This document shows positions 30,690 through 42,612 of a stretch of 64,000 bases of DNA, piece after piece. Made by a program: the position numbers and the translations under genes. The number at the start of each line of letters is the position of its first letter. Position 1 is the first letter of the stretch. The notes under the pieces are model-generated. The model was given only the letters and a program-made list of their open reading frames with translations. It was not told the DNA's origin and made no database searches. Source of the stretch: Gnetum montanum (taxonomy: Eukaryota; Streptophyta; Gnetopsida; Gnetales; Gnetaceae); assembly GCA_015680685.1 (NCBI GenBank), contig MNCI01000003.1, positions 698,769 to 762,768 of the forward strand, written 5' to 3'.

Positions 30690-31489
30690 CTAACCATATA
30701 CATGGCTCCTCAATTTTTCTATTTTTGTTTTACACATTTTTATTTTTTTGCAAATTATTTATTTTATACCTTTTTGATTTTAAAATTTTTTTCTATTTAC
30801 ACCATTTCTTGTTTTACACCATTGTTAATACATTTAAATATTTCTTGAATATTTTACACTTTCTTATATATTTTACTTTATTTTAGTGTGATTTTATAAT
30901 TTCTATTAATAAATGTGCTTTATGCCAATAAAACATAGTGATGATGTAGCTATTGCTAATGGTGGTTTGTGCTTAATGTTTTGTTTGCTAATGTCTAGTT
31001 TCTATTTTTGAATTTTTTTTACCAATGACCGAGGCACAGTTTCTTTTTCATAGAATAGTTAGTGAGTCCACAACATCCACCCATCCACAAAAATCTAAGG
31101 TTTTTCTCTTTTTGGGAATATGAGGCACCTTTCATTAAATAAACCTTTAATAAATTTGTGACCTTGGTGGTTTCTAGAATTAGGAAGGATTCAAAGGTTT
31201 GCACAAGATGTGACTTTAAGGGGATTTACTACTCTTTGTACTCTTTTACTTGGATGCATGAGTGTTTTCATGGATTACTTACCATTCTGTGTTGCCATCA
31301 ACTAGAAGTTAAATAAGTATTTGCATGGTGTGGTTCCCATCTATTAAAAAACAAAAAATCAAAAAAAAAGAAAAAGAAAAAGAAAAAAGAAAAAATGGTG
31401 GGAATTCAAAGCACATCCCTTAGATAAATAAATGGGCTACAAGAACTAGTTATTGGACTACAAACACATGTTACCCATGCTTGAAGGTC
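30690..31489 (+). other. Element C post-pol non-coding region
   Basis: T-rich tract (30700-30890), then GATGTGACTTTAAGGGG at 31208 and ACATGTTACCCATGCTTG at 31465, the conserved block also seen in A, B and E. A short A-rich run of AAAAAGA units lies at 31348-31394. The 55-nt structured element is not found here. Confidence 0.65.
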
Positions 31490-34066
31490 ACCTTAAGGTG
31501 ATCAAGGGAGGTCCAGAAGATAGTGCTCAAAGAGTTTAACTTTGTCTCTTTCTTGAAGTAAGCATGTAAAGAGGTACAAGACCAATTGAAGACCTCTCCC
31601 ATGTGACCAATTATCACTTTAAACATGGAGTGGTATATGGGAGAGATGTTCCTATTTTGGAACAATAGGAAGGTTGGTTCAACGATCAAGATCAAGGACA
31701 TTTCAGTGTCTTACTCAGTGCAAGCCATTGCAAAGGCACTTGGGTTACCTAAAACTAGGATGAATCTTGCTAAGATTCTAATGTAGGAGGACCCCAACAT
31801 TAAAAAAGAATGGGTTTAGTGTTACTATGGTGTTGACCACAAGGAGTACAGTGCACTCACACTAATAGAAAGAATCCATTATAAGATTGTGACTTTCATC
31901 TAAATCCCATAGTGAGGCCTAGTAAGATCATTGCCTTTTTTGCCCATGTGTGTGCTACTCTGAGTAGAAGATTCCCGATCAACCTTCCATAGCTAATCTA
32001 TCTGGAGATAGAGAAGTGGCACAAGGAGAGTGAATGTGGAATGGAAGACACTCCACTTTCCATGCCTCATTAGAAAGCTCTATCTAAGGAAAGGAATAGT
32101 ATGTTACACTAATGATGTTGTTCGATGCATTTTGATTACTAATTGGATGGAGATGAGAAAGGAAAAGCCTCCTACAATAATAATCTAAGAAGAGGAGTAG
32201 AAGCCACCACCTCCACCTACCACTCAGAAAATAGTGCTAAATGTCGCTACAACGTCTCAATGATTACACAAGTTTCAAGAATGGCTCTTGAGTGAATAAG
32301 AGCAACAAGTAGGCATGAGTGGTGGAGACCCATCTATGTACTAGCCTGCAATGAGTCACCTAAATGAGGTGGCCCGAACAGTTAGCCTGATGGCGGGGGG
32401 TGGGGGGTGTGGAGGGAGAGGGGGAGGGGGTGGGGGAGGTGGATCCATTTTCTCTACCTAACGAATGCAATTGTTTATGAGGTCAAATCATAGTGCTAGA
32501 GAGGTAACAATATCTTTCTCAGAATAGCAGCAACTCCTAGAGATTTTTGGGAACACTGTGACCTTTTTGGTGCACTGAGAGGAGGGCAAGAAAACAATAG
32601 TTCTAGTGATGCAACACTAAGGACAAGAGATAGTAGTAGGGTGATTACTGACAAAATTTCCAAGACACTCAATGCATCTACGATGTTTGTACCAAATGTC
32701 ACTGCACTTAAAGATGTATAGACATTTGTAGGAACCATAAGTGGTAGATTAAACATAGTACAACATGAAAAATTTCTAGACCAATTGGTAGGAATTAGGC
32801 AACAAATTTTGGATATCTTTGACCTTCTGGATAAGATAACTGCAACCTAGCTAGAGTTGCTAGAGGCAAGGGGCAAGAATATTATATTAGAAGGGTAACT
32901 CAAAATAGCCAAGGAGTTGAATGGACACTTGGCTACAAAAGTTGCTGAATTGAGGGCACAGATTGCTAACCCTACATTTCTTAACCCAGCATTGATAAGA
33001 GACATAGCTCTTGAATAACTTCACACTAGGTTGAAAGAGGTTGAGGGTGCAATGAATATGGTGGTGTTCTATCGATCCTTGGCAAAGGCCACCTAGCATA
33101 AAATTCAGAAAGCCTTGGATCTTACCTACTAGGAAAATGTTCAGCTGAATACATAAAATCATCACCTATAAAATGTTGATATGCATAGACAATAGTTAAC
33201 TAATTTTATCCATTAAGAGTAGGAGAAAATAGCTAGAGAAAATACAGAGTTAAGGAGATTGGTAGCTAAGAACAGAAACCTCTTCATGGCAGAGGTCTAT
33301 GTCCTTCACCAAAAGACTACAATAGAAGCAGCAAATTAGGAATCAGAGGCTCTCAAATTTAAGAAAGTCGAAGATCACTACAAAGAGTAGGTTGGCCTAT
33401 AGAAGGAAATAAATAAGAAACACATTTAAGTGGTGAAGGTAAAGGTGAACAAGAACCTCCAACAACTCCAACAAGAATATAATTATTGTAGCCCATCATC
33501 AATGAGATTGATTAATATAATAAAGTAAAAATTTGCCTAAAGGAGTTGCAGATTTAGGAGATGATTGAATATATGGAGCTTGCCAATCTCTAGTACACGG
33601 ACCTAGCTATGTTGATTGTTGGACGGCTATAGTTAGAACTAGAAAAGCAAGTGGCCAGCCTATATTTATTGTACTAGGTTGAGTTCAAGCACCACAAGGA
33701 CACCAAGCAAAAGCTTATGGTGGAAAACAGTGAACTCAAGGTTCTCAAGGGTAAATATACTAATTAGAGATCCATTGTTGAGAGCCTAACCAAAAGAATG
33801 AATGACTACCAAGAGTTACAAAATGTAGTTAGGGCATTTGATGTCGAACATAAATAATTTGCTACCTAGTTTGTTAACATCAAGGAGTTGTTCCTAGTAA
33901 TGCCTTGTTTGTGGGATATCCCCATTCTAGCCCACATTGGCGATTCCATGTGGATTATGAATGATCCTCAGAGCAAGGAGAAAAAGATGAAGGCATTACT
34001 AGATACCTTTTGCCTTCCACTAGAGAGGATAGCCATAGCCTCCTCAGCCATTGTGCGCACTTGAAG
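31490..34066 (+). pseudogene. Element C third ORF: transposon-protein-like domain plus coiled coil
   Basis: Many stops, but the protein can be followed. N-terminal domain at about 31540-32120: a Met/Trp-rich core, Y-Y-G-V-D-H-K-E-Y, and a closing P-C-L-I-R-K-L..K-G-I..Y-T-N. This order resembles the putative plant transposon protein domain of Athila-type elements. Then a Pro-rich linker (P-P-P-P-P at 32206), a Gly-coding G-rich tract (32392-32442), and Leu/Lys/Glu-rich coiled coil from about 32760 to 33850 with E-Y-M-E-L-A-N-L near 33570. The C-terminus P-C-L-W-D-I-P..I-G..W-I-M-N-D-P-Q (33903-33975) matches A. No membrane helix seen. The role is unknown; structural or RNA-binding functions are guesses. 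Confidence 0.75.
32392..32442 (+). repeat. G-rich tract with quadruplex potential
   Basis: Six G-runs of three to six within 51 bp, inside the linker of the third ORF. In A the aligned linker has no G-tract. Confidence 0.85.
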
Positions 34067-34325
34067 CCATTATCGATTGGGACTATTTGATCTTCTCAAC
34101 TATCTTCATGACATCAAAGGATGTGCTATCAAGTTTGAGTAGTCATGTCATGGTGTTCAATTTTGTGTCCTAAACATCATAAATTTTTGTAATGACTTAG
34201 ACCTATACACTCGAGCACTAAATTTTGTTGTTAGTTTTATTATGTCAAGAGTTAGTTAATGATCCCATACCTTTCCAATTTTGTAAAGGAACTCAAGGTA
34301 AAGTTGTTATTTAGTCATGGGGGTA

Positions 34326-35237
34326 TGATGAAGTGTGAAAGTGTCACATCGGTGGGCCACTATCGATGTGGCCTCGTTGATGGGTCCCCATCAATGTGGC
34401 CTTGTTAACATGGTGTTGCTCCATTGCCTTGTAGTGTTTGTTTTGTTTATGAGGCCTTGTCAACACAGCTTCACAATAATGTCTATAAATATGTGCTCAT
34501 CCACTATGTTTATGGGGAGTTCTATCATAGTTGCAGTAGAAATCTTGTAGTTTTATCATTTGAAAGCTAGAATATTTTTTCTGAGTGCTTACAGTAGGAG
34601 TCAGAAAGTGTATAGATCTTTATTTGAGCACTGATGCACTTGAGCACACTACTATGAACGACAATAAAGATGAGTCTTTTGATCAAACCTTACAGCACTT
34701 GGAATAGATTAATGCTTTATTTCTACATTTACCAGTTTCATTAATTATGTAATTAATTGAGATAAGTAAGAATTTAATTAATTAACTAATTAAGCTAAAT
34801 AGATTAAACACATAAGTACAACTTCTCTGAGCATAACATACGACACTTGGTAATCCCAGTAGTGCTTAATGCTTGGTAACCTAATAGTGTTGTATGCATT
34901 CAGGATGTGTACAGAAAGTGAGATCAGATGCTTATGTTAGGATAGTTAGTTATTAATTAAAAATTAGATTAGTCGAATTGGTTAATAAATTGAGTTTCAA
35001 CTTGTTATCAATCATAAGTAAATAAAATATAAAATAATAAAAATCATGTGCCTCAATTACACTTAACCAACAACTAAGCTTCACAAGTGTAGTTGGGAAG
35101 ACAATGATTGTCACAATTAGATTTCACTTTTTAGAACTAGTGTACTTAGGAACTTAAGGTTTGTAGAATTTGATAGGATTGCATGTGAACGATTATAATT
35201 CATATAGTTGGGCATAGGATATACTCATTGCTCATTA
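34326..35237 (+). repeat. Element C 3' LTR
   Basis: It follows the tract CATGGGGGTA (34316-34325), starts TGATGAAGTG and ends CTCATTA. ATCGATG/CATCAATG/GTTGATG motifs lie at 34351-34420 and TATAAATA at 34484. 912 bp. Confidence 0.9.
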
Positions 35238-35242
35238 GAGTT

Positions 35243-36949
35243 GAAGCTACCATCTATCACTTTTTGGTGTTTTTATCCATTATTCTATGTTTTTTCTATT
35301 ATTTAATAAAAATCTTTCCAAAAAGCCAATGAAAACATACCATAACTAGTAAGTTTGTTAATTTGTGTATAAAAAAATTAAGCAATGCATTTGATGTTTC
35401 TTTAGTAGATTTAATTTTTTTTCCTGTGGATCTAATTTTTCTTTCTTTGATGTTTCTCCAATAAATTGAATTGTCCAGAGTTTTCCTATGGGGATTCTAA
35501 ATTATCTTCAATTTCTTTAATTGATGCTAAAATTTTCACTTTTTCCATTAATATGGAAGTTTTTACTAATTCTAAGAAGGTAGATTTACAAGTTAAGAAA
35601 AACATTGAAATGCCTTCTTCTACTAATGTTGATGTAACTAAGATACTTGATTTTTTTCCCCTTGATGATATATAGGAGTCACTAGTAGTTGCTCTCATAT
35701 TATAATATATGTTCATTTAAATTTTTGGTTACCTTTGTAGTAAATGATGTGATGTAAAAACATGACATTCAATTCATTCATGCCAAGTATTGTTCTCATT
35801 TTCTTTTGCTTGTTGAGCTAGTAAATACTTCAATGGTGTAGCATGCCTAGGATATATAATCTTTTATACATAAGCATGCAGTGTTGATCATTCATAAGTA
35901 GACTTTAGATTTTGATGTCAAATATAAATAATATTTTCAAATTCCATGTTTTGTCAAGATATTTAATCTTTCACTCATTTCATAGAAAGTTGAAGAAGTC
36001 ATTGTTAGTCTTCTTAGTCCCATTAAGCATATGGTATCTATTTCCATATCATTGGCTTCTCATAGATATTTTTTTGTTGAAATAAATTTTCTTAATTGTA
36101 AAAAGGAATTGGTATTACAAGTAGATAAGAATACTTCTATTCAATCAATTACATATATAATCTTCCTAATTTTTGCAATTTTTGTCATTGTGAAAGATAT
36201 TTGTTTAATGCATATCTTTTTTTTGCTCAATTAAAGAGATGTTGAAGAAAAGAAAAAACATGTTGAATTTGAGGAAGTTAAAGATAAGAAAAATTAAGTT
36301 ACTATTAATGATAAGAATGATCAAATAGCAATGAAGAAACCAAAGAAGACAAAAGCTTATATGAATATTTTTTCTAGAGGAAGTATTGATTAGTCTAACT
36401 GACAAGTTTGTAAGGTAACTTTATCCTCATTTGACAAGAATAATATTAACTAAAATATTAAACCTTCTATTAAAAAGTGATATAATGCTAATGGCAAAAA
36501 AATTTGACATAAGGTCAATTGTGATAGGTAATTTGTTAGATAATTTATACTATCATTTTCTATTGGATCTCTTTCTCCTATAAGACTTAGTATTTTACAA
36601 AAGCTTTCTAATGCTACATCAAATTATTTTGCTACTTTAAGTTTAGGTACAAATGTTGAAAGTGATACAAATATTGTTAGGGTTAAGATTGTTTTCCCTA
36701 CTAACGATAAGATTTTCTCTGTTGATTTTTCAAAGCATTATTTCAATTCTAGGTTTATATGCCTAGGAAGACATCCCTAAAATTGAAAAGTTTTTTACTT
36801 TTTATGTTTTTTTACTAGTCAATGTTAAATATATGATGTACTCTATTCTTTGTTTTGCTTATTATTAGGGTCCAACACCCTCCTAATTTGTATATAAAAA
36901 ACTATAAGTTTTGTATGAAAAGATCTAAGAGAAAGATATTAAAAATAAG
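35243..36949. other. Unassigned AT-rich block
   Basis: Plus-strand frames at 35466-35675 and 36031-36234, and Lys/Glu-rich coding-like DNA at 36236-36370, give a protein rich in Ser, Ile and Lys. I cannot place it in a family. It may be a decayed element ORF. No LTR or primer site seen. Confidence 0.35.
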
Positions 36950-37071
36950 GAGGTGTTGGAATCTTGAAATAATTGTAATATAAGTACATCTCAAGATATA
37001 TAGTCCAATCAAACCCATAACTTGAAGCTTTTAAATCAAAATTATTACCATTAGTTTAACACCTCATTGTC
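36950..37071 (-). mobile_element. SINE family a copy, near full length
   Basis: Minus strand: CAATGAGGTGTTAAACTAATGG head, GGGTTTGATTGG B-box-like, TGAGATGTACTTATATTAC and ATTCCAACACCTCC tail. It gives the best view of head, body and tail together. Confidence 0.65.
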
Positions 37072-37187
37072 AAATATATTAAAAATATGTGTATATGTGT
37101 GTTTGGGGAAAGGAGGCAGTGGGGGGTTGTGTTGGATCATCACACAGAGCCATAATACTAATCTTGCTAAGCAGGATCTTGGGCAGG

Positions 37188-37333
37188 TTGTGTTGTAACC
37201 TTGTAATAATTGTAATATAGGTACACCTCAAGATATATAGTTCAATTAGAACTTTATAACTTAGCATTCTCTACTAGAATCAAACCTATGACTTAGAGCT
37301 TTCAAAATAAGATTCTTACCATTAAGATAACAT
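37188..37333 (-). mobile_element. SINE family a copy
   Basis: Minus strand: TTATCTTAATGGTAAGAATC head, CATAGGTTTGATTCTAG, then TTGAGGTGTACCTATATTAC and AATTATTACAAGGTTAC. It is a second copy 116 bp from the previous one, in the same orientation. Confidence 0.6.
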
Positions 37334-37499
37334 ATGTTAAATGGCAATTCATACATTGTCTTGCTTCGTAAGTTGTTGTTGTTATGTTAAGTTACTTGAG
37401 TCATAAGTATGCATGTTATGATTTGGAAGGTATTTATTTATGAGTCAATTCTTATGATTCATAAGTATTCTTAAGACTAATTAAAAATTATTAACAAAG

Positions 37500-37783
37500 T
37501 GTTGTGTTAGTTATGACAAGTCATAATCCATCATCATGTTAAAGGTCTAGCTAGTACCAAGTCAGTATGTGTAGAAAAGTAGAGATAAGAAGTTAAGAAG
37601 AAGTATAGTTGTTCATAATTAAGGAACAAAATATTACAACCAAAATATTAAAGAATATAAATGTAAAAAAGGTATTTATCCAAAGAAATAAAAGCTAGTG
37701 ATTACAAAATTACCTTATTGAGATTATGACATATTACAAATCCTTGTAAAGCACTTTTGAATGATACTATTGTAACTTTAACA
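37500..37783 (+). repeat. Ty1/Copia 5' LTR (plus-strand element)
   Basis: It begins TGTTGTGTTAG and ends TAACA immediately before the primer site, 284 bp. The right edge is fixed by the primer site; the left edge is my best reading. Confidence 0.65.
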
Positions 37784-38410
37784 TGATATCAGAGTAAGGA
37801 GAAGGCATTAGATTGAGTAATGAATAAGAATCTATGAGGAAAAACAAGAATGAAAATGTTGAAGATTTTACAAATTCCCTATATAATATGACGTTAAAAG
37901 AAGAAGAAGATAAGAGTCTCTTGAGATTATTAATGAATAAGATTGTAGTAACAAACTTGCAAAAAATTACGATAAAAAAACTATAAGACTTGGGCACAAA
38001 GAATGAAGATCATCCTATGAGCTAGTATATTTTGGGATTTTGTTTCAAGTACTAACTTTTGAATTATTGATGATTGGAAAAGCAAACAAAATGATATGGT
38101 CTTAAGCATTCTCTATACTAATATCTCTAATGAAGTATCTCATCTAGTGCATGGAATGAACACAATTGCAAAAATTTGGGAGTATCTATATTAGATGTTT
38201 GGATCTCTAGACCAAGCAAAGAAAGATAATCTTTTCTTAAAATTATGAACAACGAAGATGAATACAAAGTAGAAATTAATAGATTTCATCAAAGATATGA
38301 AGGTAGTTATATTAGAACTAGAATGTGAAAATGAAGAAGTGTCTAATAAAGAGAGAGTTAGTTTCATTCTACAAGTACTTCTAGAGAGTTTGCCTAAATT
38401 AGTTATTTTG
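37784..38410 (+). pseudogene. Copia primer site and gag fragment, plus strand
   Basis: The primer site TGATATCAGAGTAAGG at 37784 matches the tRNA-iMet type (TGGTATCAGAGC). The gag fragment follows with W-E-Y-L-Y near 38178, K-L-I-D-F-I-K-D-M near 38272 and a V-S-N-K-E-R-V..L..S-L-P close at 38395, the pattern of the Copia gag domain. It stops at about 38400, where a minus-strand Copia RT begins. Confidence 0.7.
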
Positions 38411-41400
38411 AACTTCCCCTTCATGTCATTTCTAAATTTTTCCACCAATTGGTGATCATTACAGCAAATATAATGTCATCAACATATACTAGGCTAAGGA
38501 TAATTTTGGTACCATTGGTCTCCTCAAACAAGGTATTATTTGTTGAACACTTTGCAAAACTTTGTTTATGTAGGTACTCATATAATCATAAGAACCAAGC
38601 TCTTGGAGCTTGTTCAAAACCATACAAGGCCTTTTTTAGTTTAAGAACATGATCCTATTTTCTAGATATAACAAATCCCTTAGGATAAGAGATATAAACA
38701 TCCTCATTGAGGTAACCATTCAAAAAGGTTTACTTAACATCCATTTGTAAAACCACTATTTAAACTTTGGCAACATATGCTAAGAATGCCCTAAAAAATT
38801 CTAATCTTACCACTAGTGTATAGGTTTTTTCATAATCTATTCTAGCTTCTTGAACATAACCCTTAACCATGAGCCTAACCTTGTATTTATTTATTGAGTG
38901 ATCAAGATTATACTTGGTATGATAAATCCACTTGATCCCAATAATGTTTTTGTTTATAAGACATGGTACCAATATCCAAGTCTTGTCCTTTTTTCATTGC
39001 CTCAACCCAATGTGATGTGCCTTTTGGATTCTTATATCATAGAGGGTCAAAATTTGAATTTTGGGCAAAAAGAGTAATTTTTCAACTATTAATGCTCTAT
39101 TTTCAACAAGATTTTGAATTTCTAATCTTGTTCTTTTGGACTGTTCCTTTATTTTCAAAGGATTCACTGGAGATCCAATAACATTTGAAGTTGGATGGTA
39201 TGTTTTTAACTGAAAATTCTTCTTGATTATTATTTTTTCATGAATGGAATTTATTAATTCAGAGAGGTTCTCTCCTACATTTTCTTCTTGATTCTCCTGA
39301 TTTTTCTTATTTTATGAATAAGATTTTTCATAATCAAAATTGTTTTTATGAATTATTTCAGAATTCTTGAGTTCAAAATTACTAGCATTGTGTAAATTTG
39401 AATTTTTTCTAGCATAGTTGGAGATTGATTTTGAATTTTCAAAATTTTCCAAGTTGGAGTTTCTAATTCCAATCAATTTGACATCTAAACTTTCAATCAT
39501 TTTGTGATTTGATGGAGCGTAGCACTTTTATGCTTTACTAGTTTGCAAATAACCAACAAAGATGCATTTAAGGGACATAGGCTCTCATTTATCTATACTT
39601 TCACATAACAAGTTGGAACAAAAAATTTGCAAATGAGCTAGTGAAGGTTTTTTACCAAACCAAGCTTTGTAAGGAGTTTTGGTTTTTAGTAAGCTTGAAA
39701 CTAATTCATTTTGGAGGTAACTGGCTATGTTAATAGCCTTAGCCTAAAGTGTTTTTTCAAGATTTGAATGTATCATCATTGTACATGTGATGTCTAGCAA
39801 TGTTTTTTTTTCAAACACCTAGTTTTGTTGGGGTGTATAGGGAATTGTAGTTTGATGTTGAGTCCCTAAATTTTGCAAGAAATTATCAAATTCTTGAGAG
39901 TAGTACTCACCTCCATAATTAGTTCTCAATGTTTTAATTCTTTTATTTGAATTATTTTCTGCCCAAGCTTTGTAAATCTTAAAGTAATGCAAAGCTTGAG
40001 ATTTATATTTCATAAAATAAACTTAGTAAAATTCAGTAGCATCATTAATGAAAGTAATAAAATATTTCTTGCCCCTTAACCTAGAAATTTTGAATGAACC
40101 ACAAGTATTAGAATGAATAAGTTGTAATTAGTTCTTGATGTTTTAATTCTTTTATTTGAATTATTTTTTTCCCAAGCTTTATAAATCTTAAAGTAATGCA
40201 AAGCTTGAGATTTATATTTCCTAAAATAAACTTGGTAAAGTTTAGTGGCATCATGAATGAAAGTAATAAAATATTTGTTGCCACTTTAGTTAGGAAATTT
40301 TAATGAAATACAAATATGAAAATGAATAAGTTGTAATTATTCAAAGTTTTAGGAGATTACCTTAGAAAAGAAGGTCCTTGTTTGATTTCCTTTGATGCAA
40401 CTTTGACATGAATAATTTGGTTGAACTTATAAATTTGGAAGACCATGAAACAACCCATTATTTTGAATGATTTTCAAATATCTATTTCATGGATGAAAAA
40501 ACTTGTAATGCTAATTCCAAAATCCTTTAGACTTGGCTACTACATTGTTATTTGATTTGTGAACAATCAGTTGCTCATTGCCCTTAAATAATATATATTT
40601 TTATCCTTAAAAATAGCTCGATATCCACAATCATCTAATTGATCAAGAAGTAAAAGATTATAGTGGAAATTAGGAACATAGAAGATATTGGAATAATGAA
40701 TTTATTTCCTTCAAGATTTTTAACAATTAGCATTCCCATATGTTTGATTTTGGTTGTAGAACCCCCTCCAAATATGAAATTGCCCAAATTTCATATATGA
40801 GATTTTGTAATAGTTCTTCTTGATGAGTCATCTACTTCAAGTAACCATTATCAAGCAACCATGAGGTGGATTTGGTAGTAGGAGTGGATAGATTTACGTA
40901 TATTTTGACAATATATGCACTAATCTCATCTTCCTATTTTTCTTCATTATGATTTCTTCTTTCAAAGAAGGTTTCATTTTCTTCTTGTTCATTATTTTCA
41001 GTAGCTAGGTTGGCCTTGGTTTGCTTAGATCTAACTCTTTTTCTACAATTCCTAAAAGTATGTTCTTTTGTATGATAAAAGAAACATTCTCTTGGATTTT
41101 AGGATGGCTTTGATGAGTGACCTTCCTCTTGATTTGATGACTTGTATTTAGAAGATGAATTTTTAGAATTTTGCTATCTACCTCTTCATGAAAAGTAGCA
41201 CCTCTACTTCTATATTCATTCCTTTCTCTACCTTTTCCTCTTTCTTGGAAACTTAATGCATAGAATTCTGCTTGTATTGCCTTATTATCTTCTTCTTTTA
41301 AGCCATATTCAAAACTGAACTAATCATTGAATAAGCTCAACAAGTGTGAGTTTTCCAGGATCAAGGAAGTTACTAATAGAAACTATTAATATCTTGAATG

Positions 41401-41900
41401 TTTTTGTTAAGGTTCAAAGAATCTTTAAAATAACATTATTTTCTTCTACATCATGTCCTAGATTTTTCATGGTTAGGATACAATCTTTAACTCTAAAATC
41501 TTTGACTCTTAAAATATATGTTTCAACTAATTCTTCTTCTTTCATCATCAAGTTCTCATATTGCATTTTAAGTGTTTGTAGTTTTATTATTCTTATTTTC
41601 TCATGACCCCTAGATTTTTCATCTAGTCCATTCCATGATTTAAAAGTTAAAGAATAATGAGAATTTTTTTTAAGTTCATCATCTATCATACTTGAATGAA
41701 TAATTATCATTACCTTGTTATCCTCCTTCTTTTGACTGGCATATATGTGTACTCTTTGCTGGTTTTATCAATTACTACTTGTACATTTTCAAAGTCATTT
41801 TATGTTCATTCCCAAACTCCAAATTTTAATAAAAACTCCATTTGTCTTTTCCATATTTTACAATTCTTGACATCAAATGGTGACACTTTAGTTTTAGCCA
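38390..41900 (-). pseudogene. Ty1/Copia gag-pol, minus strand, cut off inside RT
   Basis: Minus strand order: gag (41710-41414, with K-L-Q-T-L..E-E-L-V-E-T-Y); knuckle C-F-F-Y-H-T-K-E-H-T-F-R-N-C near 41095 (second Cys is Tyr); integrase (40013-39819, K-T-L-R-T-N-Y-G-G-E-Y with Asn for the catalytic Asp, then P-Y-T-P-Q-Q-N); RT (38972-38400: K-W-I-Y-H-T-K-Y, Y-K-V-R-L-M-V-K-G-Y, Y-V-D-D-I near 38485). Gag-integrase-RT order defines Copia. RT ends after F-K-I-T-N-L-G-K-L at about 38390; the rest of pol and the 3' LTR are missing. Confidence 0.85.
39921..40339 (-). repeat. 209-bp tandem duplication in the Copia integrase region
   Basis: 39921-40129 and 40130-40338 are near-identical, starting AGTTCTYRATGTTTTAATTC and ending GAATAAGTTGTAATT. 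Offset 209 bp, not a multiple of three. The copies differ by substitutions and small indels. Confidence 0.85.
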
Positions 41901-42600
41901 CTTTTTTTGTTGATTGATTTTGAAACTAATTACAATATTTGGAAATTGCTAAAAAAAATTCCAATAAATACTTTATAAAGCCAAATATTTTGTAGCTAGA
42001 AAAATAGAAATAAGCACAACTTTGATTCTCATTTTTTGTAATTAGATGTCAAATAGCTTTTCTTATGACATAGAAATTTATTCTTATGACACCTGAAATT
42101 GTAGCTTTGAAGGTATATTTTCTTATGCCTTCTTTAGTGTGAGTTATTGATTCCTATTTTCCAAGTAATGGTTTTTTATCTTCAAGGTTTTTATTCTTTT
42201 TCTTCAAATTGTACCCAAGGCAATCCATTTCATTCTGAGTGAGAACTACTTTTAATTAAGTAGAAATCATATTTGGCTAGATTAGAAACAACCATATTAG
42301 AGATATTGATTTAGTTATATACTCATGGTATTTTTTAACTACTAAAATTAGTCATCAATACAAATTATTGTTTCAACAGACTTTGTAATTCAAGTTCAAA
42401 ACATAGATCCAAAGAAAACTTATTTTCAACCAATGCTAAAATTATTATCAACTTTTTGATTCAACTATTTAAATTTAGATTTTGGAAATAAAGAAAACCA
42501 ATAAATTTTTAAACACTCTCCAATCTAAAGTTTCCATAAACAAAATTATTAACAAAGGAGTCATAACACTAAATTGCAATTTATTCTAATCAGTGTCTAA

Positions 42601-42612
42601 GCTCTAATACCA
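42601..42612 (-). other. Copia primer-binding site (tRNA-iMet), minus strand
   Basis: The minus strand reads TGGTATTAGAGC, one transition from TGGTATCAGAGC. It adjoins the left end of the 1.7 kb LTR. Confidence 0.8.

Larger units (their letters stand above)
22435..35237 (+). mobile_element. Ty3/Gypsy element C, full architecture with third ORF
   Basis: LTRs at 22435-23343 and 34326-35237 are flanked by GAGTC (22430-22434) and GAGTT (35238-35242), a duplication with one transition. Order: LTR, tRNA-Asp primer site, gag, protease, RT, RNase H, integrase, non-coding block, third ORF, CATGGGGGTA tract, LTR. The RT motifs (D-H-F-P-F-P-F-I-D, F-L-D-x-Y-S-G-Y-N-Q, F-M-D-D) and the primer site place it in the Athila/Tat group, closest by eye to Athila. 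Many in-frame stops and some frameshifts make it inactive. Solo LTR D lies in its gag. Confidence 0.93.

Noticed and set aside
30620-30886. 88-codon Phe-rich frame with apparent membrane segments (also 53829-54180)
   Set aside because: Translation of the T-rich tract after integrase, which gives Phe/Leu/Tyr runs in every frame; no conserved protein between C and E.
31348-31394. A-rich run as a LINE or SINE poly(A) tail
   Set aside because: No LINE or SINE sequence precedes it; it lies inside the non-coding region of element C at a point where E has a shorter A run.
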